NCBI GenBank assembly: GCA_030765045.1
Contig: CM060964.1
Location: 175,003,352-175,067,351, forward strand
Source: Tenodera sinensis
Taxonomy: Eukaryota; Arthropoda; Insecta; Mantodea; Mantidae
Direction of reading: 5' to 3'
DNA length: 64,000 nt
Part shown: positions 1 through 11,739 of the stretch, in pieces
How positions within the stretch are numbered: position 1 is the stretch's first letter
How the letters are laid out: each line of letters opens with the position of its first letter
Position numbers and translations under genes: made by a program
The notes under the pieces: model-generated
What the model was told of the DNA's origin: nothing
Databases searched by the model: none
The model's input: only the letters and a program-made list of their open reading frames with translations

Positions 1-1
1 A

Positions 2-115
2 AAGAGGTTTTCTGTGTACAAGGTTCTTTTGGTAGATAACCGCCAGTCTTTCACATTTGAAAATCTGCGCAAGGTGTCTGTAAGCTACTGTAATGCTGCA
101 TTGAAGGACAAATAA
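2..115 (+). pseudogene. hAT-type transposase, C-terminal fragment
   Basis: The first 38 codons of the window read open to a TAA at 113-115 and match the C-terminal dimerisation tail seen in the other hAT copies here: RFSVYKVLLVDNR, then SF, then FENLRKV, then a terminal YCN. The copies near 25.2 and 34.1 kb carry the same ERSFS-x-(Y/F)-(K/R) block. Only the tail is in the window; the rest lies upstream. A hAT 3' terminus follows at about 848, so the fragment and that terminus probably belong to one element split by a repeat. Family assignment is from motif similarity only. Confidence 0.6.
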
Positions 116-690
116 GTGGATGTGTTGCACTCACGTGACTTTCTCTAATCTTGTAATAACCATTCTTACAAACTTATTGTTCTATCCTCTTCGTGTTAGT
201 TGAGATAAACATTTGCAAAAATTATCTTATTGCTTGTTTTCTTGCACGTGCAACGGGAATATGGGAATATAGGCTATAGCCACAAAATTCAAGATATACA
301 TTTCATTTGTCATAAAAGTATCTCAAACATATGGCATTTTGATTAAAATCGTTAGAGCCATTTTCAATAAAATCAAAATTTTGGAAACTTTTTTCATGTA
401 AAGGGTAGTTTAAGGTGGAGGAATTTTCTTCAAAATTTTCGTGTCGCATCCTTGAAAGACATTCAACTTAGATATCAACTTTGGTTTTTAACCGATTTTT
501 CGTTTTTGAGTTATGCTGCCCACAGACTGACACACAGACATATACACACACACGGCCTTTTTCTAAAAATGCTTTTGTGGATTCAGGGAGCCTCAAAACA
601 TATATTACTGGTGAAATCTCGACATCGAATTTTTGGGTGCAATACAATACTTCCTCTACTTTACTAAAAGTAGTAGGGAAATAAATAAAT
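116..690 (-). repeat. Dispersed repeat family R, copy A (internally deleted)
   Basis: This is one copy of a repeat seen at least seven times in the window. It opens with GATGTGTTGCACTCACGTGA and closes near the ACAATACTTCCTCTACTT motif. It contains the hallmark TTTTTAACCGATTTTTCGT, a short CA-rich run and AAAGGGTAGTTTAAGGTGGA. Relative to the complete copy at 19.85-20.6 kb it is inverted and lacks the middle. No coding capacity or clear terminal inverted repeats are visible. It sits between the hAT stop codon and the hAT 3' end, so it probably inserted into that element's 3' UTR. Confidence 0.6.
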
Positions 691-848
691 GAATGAGGAT
701 AAACCAAAGGTAACATTGATCATTTTAATTTTTATTTTTTGGTAATTTTTTGTATGCTTTAGATCATTTTTAACGAATTTTAAGGCCATAAGGTCATCTT
801 TTTACGGTCATTTTTTAAGTATTTTAGGTCGTTAAAATCCGGGCCCTA
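691..848 (+). mobile_element. hAT element 3' terminus
   Basis: The segment has T-rich subterminal sequence with repeated AGGTC/GGTCATTTTT motifs and ends in GGGCCCTA followed by GTAATTAC. The hAT elements ending at 25610 and 54722 also finish in GCCCTA followed by GTGATGAG and GTGATAAG. All three 8-mers fit the nTnnnnAn target-site pattern known for hAT elements. The matching left end is outside the window, so the TSD cannot be confirmed. Confidence 0.5.
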
Positions 849-1566
849 GTAATTACTGCCATCTAGTTTTCAAAACAGTTTTCAGGTACAAACTAATTAT
901 CGTTCTTGTCCAATTCAGTCTAAATGTTCCCACACAGAAGTTTGCATCATGTTATTTTTCATGGAAACGCGTTGTTAGTGGATTTAATCTGATGTAATGA
1001 ATCCTTAAACCACATCAGCCGACGTTAGGGCAGTAATGAAGGTGGGTAAAATCAGCCATTGCACAGTGCATACATAGTATGCGAAGTAAAACATTAAGCA
1101 AACATTAACAACCTGATCTATATTACAAATTGTTCATATGAAAGCTTAGTTTCTTCTGTTTACGTTACTGATGTTACAATTTCACAGATACGCTTTAATT
1201 TGCTTAATATTACAGCAGTAAGTATACGACATATTTTGTGAACCAAGATTTCACTCCGCTGTTCAAAAACGTATTCATAATTAATATGCCAGACGTGATC
1301 TTTGCATAAGGTCGTGACAGATACACAAACTTAACATTTTAGTGAGTACCATTTAAACTGAAATTGTTGACCAGGTCCTTTTTTCCTGCTTTATGTTTTA
1401 AACTAACTAATAAATAACGTGCGCCGTGAAAGCTTTAAATCTTACATAACTAATGAGTACTTAAACATGCTGTAAATTGCTTCCCCTATCGGTAATATAA
1501 AAACACAGTATGCTTTTTTCTAAATAACTTTCATTTCCATAAATGGAATAACTTGATCTACAACCT
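849..1566. other. No gene seen
   Basis: A/T-rich sequence with stop codons in all frames and no repeat or motif that I recognise. Confidence 0.5.
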
Positions 1567-1782
1567 ATGACCAGGGAACGCAAGGGACAACTTACACCGC
1601 GACCCAACGCGAATCTTTTGTGCTTACCACCCCCAGGAGAAGTGGATGAGGTGAAGGAACCGCAGGAGGACATAGGTCGCAGACAGAAACGTGACGTCCC
1701 TAACGATTCCAAGCTTGATCACGCGGTGATATCGGTGGGCTACTCAGAGAAGTCTTCCTTTAGCGAAACCGGTGAGAACTAG
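1567..1782 (+). other. Short ORF of uncertain status
   Basis: A 71-codon ORF with an ATG at 1567. It has higher G+C than its surroundings and a Pro/Arg-rich, charged composition. The only notable motif is LDHAVISVGY, which resembles the block around the catalytic His of papain-family cysteine proteases (LDHxVLxVGY). The expected downstream NSWG block is absent, and the next residues are low complexity. It could be a decayed exon or chance. I assign no function. Confidence 0.15.
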
Positions 1783-1849
1783 ACCCACCGGAGGCGATTC
1801 AGAGGAGGCTGCCACCCGATATGTCTGAGTAAGAACCTGCGTCATCTGT

Positions 1850-2140
1850 CGGTCTGGGTGGCTCACTTGGTTAGACGCTCATCTACTGATTCCAAGATCG
1901 TGGGTTCAAATCCGGTCCACAAGGATGGTTTTTAAGTGTGCTTAAAAACGACAGCTCCATGTCAGTAGATTTACTGGCATGAAAAAGAACCCAGGACCTC
2001 CCGAATGAGATCTTCGCATGTTGGCGCGGATATATTTCGCTCGTTATGAAAGAACTCACTACTCTGGCCAATCTTTCAAATTTTACTGGACAAAATGTAT
2101 TATGTTTTAACAAGATTTTCTTGCAGAGAATTATCGCCTT
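1850..2140 (+). mobile_element. tRNA-derived SINE
   Basis: A tRNA-like head at about 1856-1920 has an A-box-like TGGCTCACTTGG and a B-box-like GGGTTCAAATCC. A body follows with GTCAGTAGATTTACTGGCATG and a run about accepting Pol III style transcripts cannot be tested here. The body motif GATTTACTGGCATG recurs at about 24265-24285, so the family is dispersed. I could not find its TSDs. Confidence 0.5.
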
Positions 2141-4261
2141 TAACTTATGATTTGCAGCTATATAGAACTCAATTAAAATTGAGAAGACAGGCTATTTGGA
2201 GAATACTCCAAATATGAATTTTGCCATTTGAGCGTCTCATCTTGTGATACTTTCAACAAAATATTAATGTCAGATTTGGAGAACTGGACAATTGCACACT
2301 TTTTATATGGAGAATTATATGGTAGAGGAATTTACTTGGGCATCTTCACCTTGCAATGATCATTGCGGAGACCGTCCCTTTGTTTTAGGTCCTCTATTGT
2401 CTTTTTCCCCATCTTGGGCCATCTGGTACGGAATGGTTTGGTGCAATGTACTTTCTGCTGAGGTACTTAAACGCAAATTTTAATTTTTCAATATATTGGT
2501 TTATTTTGAAAATACACGATCGTGCGAAGAAATATTGTACGATACGTGCTTGGACGTGACATTTACTGAATCTTGCTTATTTCATTTTTATGTAGTTTCT
2601 TCGTTTCTGTAAATCTGCCTTTCAAACCTTTCATCGTAATATGCTGGTATTAGCCTCTTTTAATTGGTAATAAAGCATAATCAATACTCTATAACAACTA
2701 TTATTCCCGAGCCTGCGTAGCTTATACTGACCATTTTACAATTAAAGGCCCCTTCAATGAGAAACATATTTCCTGTGATTTATCGTTTTAGGCACTCGTT
2801 CAGTGATGTTAAAGCAAAGATATCCCAGATCAGAAATAAATTCCCATACTGAATATTTTGTGGAGGTGCAGAAAGCCTTGGAGTTGGTAAAAGGTAAGGG
2901 AATAGGTCCCTTATTTCACATGAAGTATACTAGAATTCTCTAAGTTCTTTGGTTTGTATTGTAAACTGACGGTATTGACTAATAATAAAATGTTAGTGGC
3001 AAATGACATAAATGTCCGCACAATAAGTTATTTGCTAATTCACTTGATGGTACGTAACATAAACAAATATTAGATTTATGATATTCCACAATGTAAACAT
3101 GCCCAGTTTTCTTACGCTCACATTATGGATGAAGAACATGAAATTTGCAAATCTCGAGTGTGCGTATTACATAGCGCTTTTAAAATATGCTGAATAAAAG
3201 TAAATCTAAATTTAACATTCTTAGTAGAAATTAGCTGCCTTAAGTTGGAATATAGGTGCAAAACTAACGAGAAAAAAAGAAAGGCACAGAAATGACGGTC
3301 ATGCTAGCCTGAAGGCCGTAGTTGCACTGTGAGAAATACCAGCTGCGTTTCTGACAACGTCACAGACGTTCATTGTGGGGAAATAGTAAACAGTAGACGA
3401 AAGTACCCCAAACAGCATCCTACCAACGTACATAATAAAGGCATTTCTAACCTCAAATATCACAGGGTTAAAGTAACATGCTTTAAATAATAATAATGCT
3501 TGAACATCGTTACCACACAACACATGATGCACCTACCCATCTTCGGCAAATCTTGTTCTGCAATAACACTTTTGGATAAAATCACTTCCGAGCGCTAAAT
3601 ACCTCACCGAAACCAATGCACACACATTTTAAATTCGGAATACATTAGTTGTATTATCCTAAATATGGAACAGAAAAGCAGCAAAAGTTTGCGTTCTGCG
3701 AATTCGGTGCTTGGGAGAAAAAGGTTGCATCATGTTTTGCAAAAATCTTCACATTTTACAAATTTCTCTACATTAATTTCATATTACTCGTATATTGTGT
3801 TGGAAGATTTAAAAGTCTATTTGACACCATTTTGGCTACAACCTTTTTACTTGAAGGATGTTCATTGACAGAAGCGAAATAAATAGCAGCGAATCAGCTA
3901 AAGACGGGACTTCGCTGGAAACCAAATTCTCAGTCATAACAGCTAACTATCAACATTAAAGAAAGAGATTGCTGAAATGTTCCAATGTTGTAAAATAACT
4001 TTCCTTGCATGTCAAATAAATGTATTTCACTCAGAAATAGTTTTCTACCTTTTCATCACAAAGTGCTCGATGGTTATGATTTAAAAAAAAAAGAAAGAAA
4101 GGAAAATAAATATTGGAATTCAGCGCTCACTGGACATCAACATTTCATGCCATATGTCACATATACACATTAATTCACAAAAGTTGTAACTCTTAGTTTG
4201 CAAATGCTTGAGGTTGCAATTTAGTAGGAACCTCCCTGTCTTCATTCCTCCACGCAGACCC
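2141..4261. other. No gene seen
   Basis: About 2.1 kb of A/T-rich DNA. Short ORFs are scattered on both strands, none with a recognisable domain, splice context or compositional shift. No tandem or inverted repeat of note was seen. Confidence 0.5.
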
Positions 4262-4690
4262 TAGGGTGTGAACATTTGGAAGCGAGAGATTCTGATTCTT
4301 ACTACACAGAAAATGTAGATCTCGTTAAAGCACACGATTTAGGTGAAATACATTTTTTTTGTGGATTTAACCATTCTAAGATGTTTCTTCTTATTATTTT
4401 GAATTGTCCAACGCACTTTTGTGAAAGGAAAGTCGTTATTCATTTGTTTAATCTTGTGGCTATGCAAAGAGGATGGAGTTTCAAAGGCATTACATAGCGA
4501 CCGACTATTTGACTATCCCTCAAAGCCTACAGTATTCCCATATTCCCCTTGCACCTACAAGAAAACTAGCAATAAGATAATTTCTGCAAATGTTTACCTC
4601 GATTAACATAAAGTAGAGGAATAAGACTGTAAGAATGGTTAGTACAATAGTAGAGAAAATCATGTGAGCTAACACATCAGAATTCTTATG
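4262..4690 (+). repeat. Dispersed repeat family R, copy B (3' part)
   Basis: It aligns by eye with the second half of the full copy at 19.85-20.6 kb. Shared blocks are ACACAGAAAATGTAGATCTCG, a GTCGTTATTCATTTGTTTA-type block, CCCATATTCCCCTTGCACCT and the terminal GAGAAAATCATGTGAG. Orientation is the same as the full copy. The short ORFs inside are translations of the repeat, not genes. Confidence 0.6.
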
Positions 4691-4799
4691 TCTCGTTGGT
4701 ATAATCCCTTTAATTTCTATGGTGTTATTAAGAGCTTTGATTTGAAGTACAATCGATGCAATGTTATCATCGCTGAACTGTAGATTTTCTTAACGTTAG

Positions 4800-4935
4800 T
4801 GTTACTAATTTTTAATATTAAACTTATTCCTCCCACATTCATACCTTCACACTCTGCGGAGGATAGAGAATGGTTGTGGTTAAGGAAACATTCTTTATCC
4901 AAATCGGGAATCGAACCCGTCATCCTTGGGATCAA
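4800..4935 (-). mobile_element. tRNA-derived SINE fragment
   Basis: Read on the minus strand, 4935 towards 4800 begins with AAGGATGACGGGTTCGATTC, a perfect B-box-like core followed by a non-tRNA body. No A box or acceptor stem pairs with it, so this is a 5'-truncated SINE rather than a tRNA gene. Confidence 0.4.
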
Positions 4936-5582
4936 AATGATATGTGAGCTAATAGAGTTAAACATTATTTCAAGGTAGTTAATACAAGCATACATTACTC
5001 GATAATCAGTAATGTACTTGGAAACGACTTACTAGTTGTGAATAGTTTCGAACACAGAGAAGTGACGCATGATGCGGTAAGGAAACAGAAGCCCTAATTT
5101 CTTGAATGAATTAAAAGCAGTGGTACGTTAGCCTAACCTAACAGGTGGAGAAGAACAGAAAGAGACGTGTTTTTCTAGAAAACTTTAGACTACAAGAGCG
5201 TTATCATCTTCAGTGTTTGAACACTTGTGCGGAGTGACACTTCTACGGAGAGACGTTTGTACGGGGACTTTTCCTCTACCTGAGTCAGAAGTGGAATGTT
5301 GACACTTGTACGGAATGACCACTAACGACTGTTAATAACCGGGTTTGGATTAAAAATGTTTATGTATAATATGCATAAGTATAACACCTAGTTTAAATCA
5401 AACAAAAACAATATTTATAGTTTCAGAATTCAGAAGGTTCACTTGGGAATATACTTGCAGTACATGTCAGCGATGTAATTTTTAGATAACGGCGCATTAC
5501 AGCATCACAAAGTATACCTTATGGGGCTAACCTGGCTCGAGGATCATAAAAGTGTCAAGTCGCTTCCACTAGAAAGTTAGGG

Positions 5583-5766
5583 ATGGGGGTAATTTTACGG
5601 TCACAGACGCCGGAAGTCCGCCTTTCAGTGTTGTGTTCAGTGTCGGACAACTTCAGTGTGAGCGCAGATGATGGATATATTGCTACTTGTTCACAATCCA
5701 CCACTGATTGGATGGAGGGGATCGAGCCTCTCCCACCTTCCCAAATAACACCAACGCCAGGAAGGT
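5583..5766 (+). other. Candidate short coding exon
   Basis: An ATG at 5583 opens a 61-codon frame whose stop is the TGA inside a strong splice-donor match, GGAAG|GTGAGTAC at about 5762-5774. An exon ending at 5764 or so would splice rather than stop. The peptide has no recognised domain. The other strand is also open across here, which weakens the case. Treat it as a possible first exon of an unknown gene or as chance. Confidence 0.2.
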
Positions 5767-5836
5767 GAGTACTTGCTTCTCTTTTCAACATATCTCTTTC
5801 TCTTTCTTCAGACTCGAGACAAGATAAACTGCACAA

Positions 5837-6799
5837 GGTAATGAAACTGCCTTAGATTACGTTAAGATGCCCGTTATAAATAACTCAAGTTTTCATTGGT
5901 GGTTTCGCTGAATTTCATATCTCCAGAATTATAGCATGCACACAACTTGACACGCGGATAGGTGGCGAGTGCCACCCCCAAACCATTACCTGCCAGCCAC
6001 ACGTTCCAACCCTTGTAGCTCTCGAGTCCAAATTCTAAGGGATGCATTTGGCTGGCACTGTACTGACCAACACCAGATTACTCTCCGTACAACTCTAACT
6101 TTCTACATTTTTCATGCTTGGCCATTTCCAGGAATATCTTCGGCTCCGTATAAATGTCAACAAATTTCTTCTCCGCACAAGTGTCACTCACTACAACTGT
6201 CACAATCTTATTATCACCACCTCACGCAAACTATTAATTTATCATCGTACATACATACATATATATATACTAATTTTGTTTAACGTAACATTGATGACAG
6301 GTAGAGATACTAGATGCTCCTAAAATTCTATATCAGGAATTCATCCTAAATACACGTTTTGAGGTAAACTAAACCAAAGAAAGAAGAGCTCTATGTGTGC
6401 ATACTTGCGTCTGTTCATCTGTGTCCGTTAACAGCGTAATTCAAAAGCAAACTTACTACAGGGAAAATGTCGAGCTCATTAAAATATTCAGTTTTGTATT
6501 TCATATTTTCCGTAGCATTAATCGTTTTTGAAATATCCATATTGCATGTTTCCACTTTCCAAGTGCATCGCCAGACATTTGAATGCTGTTTCGGCATATT
6601 ACACATAACTAAGCGCGTACTGCTTAATTTGAAATCATTTCTATGTACAAATCTATCCTGAATAACTTAACGCGGATTTTTAATATGATTACTATATCTA
6701 GTATATAAGGAATATTTATGTTTATTTGTTATGGGTAGAGAAGGTCGTGTGAGTGTTCACAGCAGGGTTTTTAATTTACAACCAGTCTTCCTAACTACT
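5837..6799. other. No gene seen
   Basis: Mixed-composition sequence without a convincing ORF. A short stretch near 6350 (AAATACACGTTTTGAGGT) matches family R at 10.16 kb and may be a small decayed fragment of it. Confidence 0.4.
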
Positions 6800-6813
6800 A
6801 ATAATATAATTAT

Positions 6814-7359
6814 GTTGTTAGCTAATGCTGGATTTCTGACAATGAAGTCATTAATCCTCTTGCTCTCCAATATTTTTCACTGATGATATTGAAGAGAGCA
6901 ATAACAGTAATAGTAACCGCTTTTTAGAGAGCACCATATTTTTATGTTTTGGCGGTCACATCGCTCTCTCACAACCCCCAGAATGTCTGGAGGACCACAC
7001 CTGTTGGTTTACGGGTCTCACCGACCTGACCGGGAGAATTATCAAAATAAATTCACCGACCATATCCTCTGATCACCAATCAGAGGACGTATTACATGCC
7101 ATGACAGGTCAGCATGTTAGGGGTTAAGATTTTATAGAGAAATTAGAGAAATGGAGAGGTTGGAAAAATAAAGACTCCCTAGCCCTCAGGAACCCTAATA
7201 GCATCGGGGTCGGAAGAGAACAAGAGATGACCAAGGTAAGGTCAGATAGAAAAGTTACAGTGAGGAGCAAAACACCAGTAAGTGGAAGTAATGTTCTGCT
7301 CAGCTTGGGTACCTTGTGGTCGCTATTCACATATCCCCTAGACGGAGACCCCTGAGTCA
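6814..7359. mobile_element. 546-bp dispersed element with 14-bp target-site duplication
   Basis: The segment is bounded by exact copies of AATAATATAATTAT at 6800-6813 and 7360-7373. The interior is more G/C-rich than its surroundings and has no ORF with a known domain. It includes a short palindrome-like pair, CCTCTGATCACCAATCAGAGG at about 7066-7086, as TCTGATnnnnATCAGA. A long variable TSD with no terminal inverted repeats fits LINE-mediated insertion, so a SINE-like or truncated LINE origin is most likely. I do not recognise the family. Confidence 0.6.
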
Positions 7360-7426
7360 AATAATATAATTATATGAAAATATGATCAGTGCCAGGTTCG
7401 TATATTTGGAACTAACAAAAGTGTAC

Positions 7427-7570
7427 AAGCTGACACCGTAGTTCAGTCGGTAAAGCATCTGCCTGCTGTGCAAGGGATCTCGGCTGAGAAGTGGGAATTT
7501 TCTTCTAGCCAAGATTATTCCCATCCTTCCCAGAGTCTGGAAGTTATAAATGAGAGTGTAAATGTATGTG
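7427..7570 (+). mobile_element. tRNA-derived SINE head with GT-rich tail
   Basis: The block at about 7430-7495 reads CCGTAGTTCAGTCGGTAAAG, an A-box-like core preceding CTGCCTGCTGTGCAAGGGAT, as in a tRNA D-arm and anticodon arm. It runs into non-tRNA sequence and then a short GT-rich tract at 7560-7609. The acceptor stem cannot be closed, so it is not a functional tRNA. Confidence 0.4.
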
Positions 7571-7639
7571 CGTGTGTGCGCGCGCGTCTGTATGTGTATG
7601 TGTGTGTGATCTAATGTACGGAAAACCCAAAGACCCAAA

Positions 7640-8345
7640 ACCCACTGTAGACGACTTCATGCCATTGCCTATATAATACCCGGCCTTGGGGTAAGTAGAT
7701 AACCCTTCGTGAGTTAAAAGAGTTGCAGAAATCACGAGGGTAAGTCTAGTCAGTGGCGTGCGTGAACGCTGTTCTGCTTGTAAGAGAAGCGAGCGGGATA
7801 GCAATTAGCATGGTAGAGAAAAGGCAAAATGAGCTCCAGAGAAGAATAAGACTTGTCTGGGGAACATTTTGCAGTTTGAAATGTATTCTAATGGAAAAGA
7901 AGATTAGCCTCGAAGCAAAATTTACACAACTGCAAAATCCCGGTATCCCAGGGGTACTCTATAGCAGTAAGACTTGGACATTTACAAGAAAACACATTGT
8001 GAAGATACAGGTCTGCCAACGGGAAATGGAAAGGAAGATATTGGAAATCAGACTCAGGAACAAAGTACGACATGAGGAACTAAGAAGAAAGAGTAGAATG
8101 GAGGATGCGGCCATTAGATCAAGAACCCTTAAATGACGATGGGGAAGACAAGTGGCCAGGATGTTTCAAAGCAGATGGGCCTATACTACAACGATGTGGG
8201 ATCCTAGGCTTGGAAAAAGAAACAGAGGACGTCCAGGACAAAGATAGTCCCAAGAATTGAGTGAAGTGAGTACAGTGTTTGGAGATCATTGGACAAGGGT
8301 AGCACGAGGCAGAATGAGATGGAAACAAACTGTCTTAAATTTAAA
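7640..8345 (+). pseudogene. Non-LTR retrotransposon (RTE/CR1-like) reverse transcriptase C-terminus
   Basis: An open stretch at 7753-8136 encodes the post-RT region typical of many insect LINEs. In order it shows RRIRLVWGTF, SKTWTFTRKH, QVCQREMERKILEIRLRNK, EELRRKSRMEDA and RSRTLK. After a stop at about 8134 the same frame continues with WGRQVARM, RWAY and KRNRGRPG. It is therefore the 3' end of a dead LINE. The catalytic RT core and endonuclease are missing. The clade is uncertain, because this C-terminal domain is shared by several related clades. The 7660-7800 portion recurs inverted at 46.7-46.8 kb. Confidence 0.65.
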
Positions 8346-8689
8346 TTAAATTTAAAATAATCTCTAGTTTCTAAGCAAGTTTTCAAAAATTTAGACTTTA
8401 GTGAAGTTTAAGAAGTGAATTGTAAACAAAACTATTGAACATTTTAAGTATTCTCTGGTATGTAAGCAAATAGAACTTAACCTACAGGAAAATGAAATTA
8501 CAGGAATTAGCTCAGCCTGTGAGTACCACTGAGCTAGCCCTACCTTGGTAGGAGGCACTTGCCCCAAGAGATATTAGGGCTATCTTTATCTTTATTAATA
8601 AGAGGCATGCAATTAATGAAAATGGGTAGGAAAGGCCTTGTGATTGTTACACATCAGATACTCTTAACATACTTCCTTTTAAGGAGCAG

Positions 8690-8855
8690 GAGCCCTTTCC
8701 GAACTAAGGCCTATCGCTAGGCCGCTGTATTCGCCAACTCTGCCCACCAAAGGCGGTATAAGTAGGTGCAATACTCGAGGGTGGGACGTGGTCAGCGCCC
8801 CGGTCCCTCCCTTGCGGTCTTCGCAACCAGGGGCCGCTACTTCTCAATCACGTAT
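8690..8855 (-). mobile_element. SINE fragment, same family as 11.76-12.09 kb
   Basis: The block with GGTGGGACGTGGTCAGCGCC at about 8781-8802, then the GCAACCAGGGGCCGCTACTT stretch, matches the corresponding part of the element at 11.8-11.95 kb. Only the 3' portion is present. No TSD was found. Confidence 0.45.
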
Positions 8856-10127
8856 AGCTTCCTTTTAATATAACTAAACAAAATATGGCGTAAAGCTTTG
8901 ATGCTATGTTTTTCTTTTCCACAATAAATAATATTCAAAACTATATGAATTCTAAAAATGCAGAACAAATGTTGATGTGGAATCGTCGCTCCTCCTTTCC
9001 GCTATCCTACGCAGAATGCTGCTTTCTGGTGATTTCTGCTCCGGCTGCTCTGGCATGTGACTTTAACCTCAGGGTATGCGTGGGTGTTTGCGAATAAAAC
9101 CACAACTCTCGTTTGAATACTTTTATTCTCACCAAAATAAGACTGCGTGAGATTTGCCGATCGTTATTAACAACGTTAAGTCGTGACTGTGTCTTTACTA
9201 ATACCGAAGATTGTTACTATTAAATATAATATATCCTCACACTCGAGGATCCGGAATGCAAGTCCCGTGACTGAAGTGCTCGCTCGGAGATATGGGCGAC
9301 GAGTGTACTGACCCGCCGGGTTCTGTAGGGCAAGTCTAAACGACCCTTTCTCTCCGGGATCTCGCAGGCAAGTGTCTGTGCGTCATGACGCTCTCTATAC
9401 CTTTCACTTCCTAATTAGCAACAGGGTTTCGAAGAAACGCCATCCCTTGTTTTCTGGCTCAACGCCGGCACTGAACGATTTCCAGGAAAACCGGTATTAC
9501 TATGTATCAGGCTGACTACCTGGAATTTACCACTAATGACTTGCTAGCAACATTACGTGTCCCTTCTGACAATCTTAACCACAACTAATACTCCAGATTC
9601 TGTAGCTTTATACATGTAACGATTTTAACATTTTCTGATTATTTAATTCCGCCATGTGATGCAGTATTATCCATAATTATGGCGTTCACAATTTCGGCTT
9701 CAATGTTAGGAGTGTACTTCAAGAATTTCTTTGCTAGAACATAAAAGCGTTCAATAAAATGAGTGTTATAGTTTTTGCAGTAAGAAGATTCCTTTATGTT
9801 CTTATTTTGGACGTGAAATATGCAAAATGGAAACAATGTAATTAAATCACTAATGAATAAATAATGAAAATTAATAATTTCAAATCCACTTGGCTCTAAA
9901 AGTGAAGTTTTACTGCATGTTTACCTTATGATTGAAGTATATGTGGTTACATTTGCAGCTAATGGGTTAAAGTTGTAAAATTGCTCCGTTACAGCCAAGG
10001 GTTATTCATTAAGGTAGGTATACAATGGCTGCCTTACACAATGCTGTGTAGGTATGTTTTCAAATCCTGAATTATATTCTTACTGTCTCTGCGTTGCATA
10101 TGGCAGGTAGACAAATTAGCGTATTCC
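8856..10127. other. No gene seen; one G/C-richer block
   Basis: The stretch 9085-9560 is more G/C-rich and includes an AATAAA at about 9093. It could be a solo LTR, but I cannot define its ends or a TSD. The short ORF at 9639-9836 on the minus strand has no recognisable domain. Confidence 0.3.
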
Positions 10128-10665
10128 ACCCAAAAATCGATAGAGGTTTAACTGTAAATACACGTTTTGAGGTCCTCTGAATAAAATTCTATAAATTGTT
10201 AATTTTTGCCTATCTGTCTGTCTGTGAGTTCCATAGCTCAAGAACAAAAAATCAGATAGGTACGAAATTTTATGTTTGAGTTAGACACTGCTTAAGCATG
10301 TTATGTAAAGCTTTTCAAGAAAATCTCCTCACCTCCAACTACCCTGTACATGGAAATACGTTAATTGTGTTTCGTGTCCTCAGAGTAGCATCTAACGTAT
10401 TGATTAAAATATCACCTGCTTGACATATTTACATGACTAACAAAATATGTATCTCGAGTTTTCTGTGAGGAGCTTGTGAATTTCTCCTTATTAAGAACGA
10501 ATTTTGTATATTTTTTACTCCTAAAGAGCTCATAATAAAATCTGATTTACTACAAGCATTCCCATGTTCCTCTTGAACCTACAAGAAAATTAGCAATAAG
10601 GCAATGTCTGACAATGATTATCTCGACTAACAAGAAGATAAGAGGAATGAGTTTCTAAGAGTGCA
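10128..10665 (+). repeat. Dispersed repeat family R, copy C (degenerate)
   Basis: It matches the full copy at 19.85-20.6 kb in the same orientation. Blocks include ACCCAAAAATCGATAGAGG, ACGTTTTGAGGTCCTCTG, a repeated TCTGTCTGTCTGTGAG where other copies have CA/GT runs, and a terminal ACCTACAAGAAAATTAGCAA. It is more diverged than copies A, D and F. Confidence 0.5.
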
Positions 10666-10699
10666 CACGCACCCCGTCAAGAGGAAGGTAACCCTTGAG

Positions 10700-11478
10700 C
10701 AGTTCATTCTACTCTATCGGTACCCAACTTACCGGCCCTCGTAGTCGTGGTCGCTGGAGCGTGTCTTTGAGCGATAGTGAACTCTTTTAAAAACCTCGTA
10801 ATTCCGTTCTCTCTGAACAGCCAAGAGATAAAAAGGTGAATAATGACCTTTCGTTTGAGAAAAGTGTAAGTATTGCAAAACTCACAGTAATAACAAGGAA
10901 TAATTCCGAAATGATTCACTCCACCAAAAAAAAAAAAAAAAAAAAATGTGTGCTTAAACAAGATCTACATTTTTTTGTAGAGTAAGATTTGGTGTATGTC
11001 TTACGGTTTACCAGTTATGCAAAGGTCATCCAGAGTAAATATGACTACATGGGCTATAGCCAGAAAATTCGAGATATACATTTCATTTGTCATAAAAATA
11101 TCTCAAACATATGACATTTTAATCAAAATCGTTAGAACCATTTTCAAGAAAATAAAAATTTTCAAAAAAATTTCCATGTAAAGGGTAGTTTAGGGTGGAG
11201 CAATTTTCTTCAAAACCTTCGTGTCGCATCCTTGAAAGATATTTAACTTAAATACCAACCTTGGTTTTTAACCGACTTTTTGTTTTTGAGCTATGTTGTC
11301 CATTGACATGCAGACTCATACACACAGACACACAGGCATATCTTTTTCTAAAACTGCTTTTTTTGGATTCAGGAGGCCTCAAAACATCTATTTGTGGTGA
11401 AATCTTGGCATATCATTTTTGGGTCGAATACAATACTTCCCTTACTTACTATACGTGTAGAGAAAGTAATAAATCATA
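10700..11478 (-). repeat. Dispersed repeat family R, copy D
   Basis: A long copy in inverted orientation to copies C and F. It contains TTACGGTTTACCAGTTATGC, the TATCTCAAACATATGACATT block, AAAGGGTAGTTTAGGGTGGA, the TTTTTAACCGACTTTTTGT hallmark and the terminal ATACAATACTTCCC. Copies C and D lie head to head within 1.4 kb, so together they could form a hairpin. Confidence 0.6.
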
Positions 11479-11739
11479 ACAATACTCCATCTGTGTTTAT
11501 TACCTACTGGCGTATTAAAAATTCTAATTAGCATACGGTTTGTAGTTACTTGGAGACAATAATGTACTTAAGGGGCGATGGTGTCCATCTACCTACATAG
11601 TGTAATGGTAGTGTCCAACTTTTAAGTCAGATATCAGCAGAATAAGGTCAGTTGGCTGAATAAGGTCCTTTCTAGCGTTTTCCATTAGTAAGAGGAAATG
11701 TCATCCGAGAATCTATTCGTCATACTCCATCACCCGTGG

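Noticed and set aside
9085..9560. Solo LTR
   Set aside because: G/C content and an AATAAA hint at one, but no TG...CA ends or flanking duplication could be placed.
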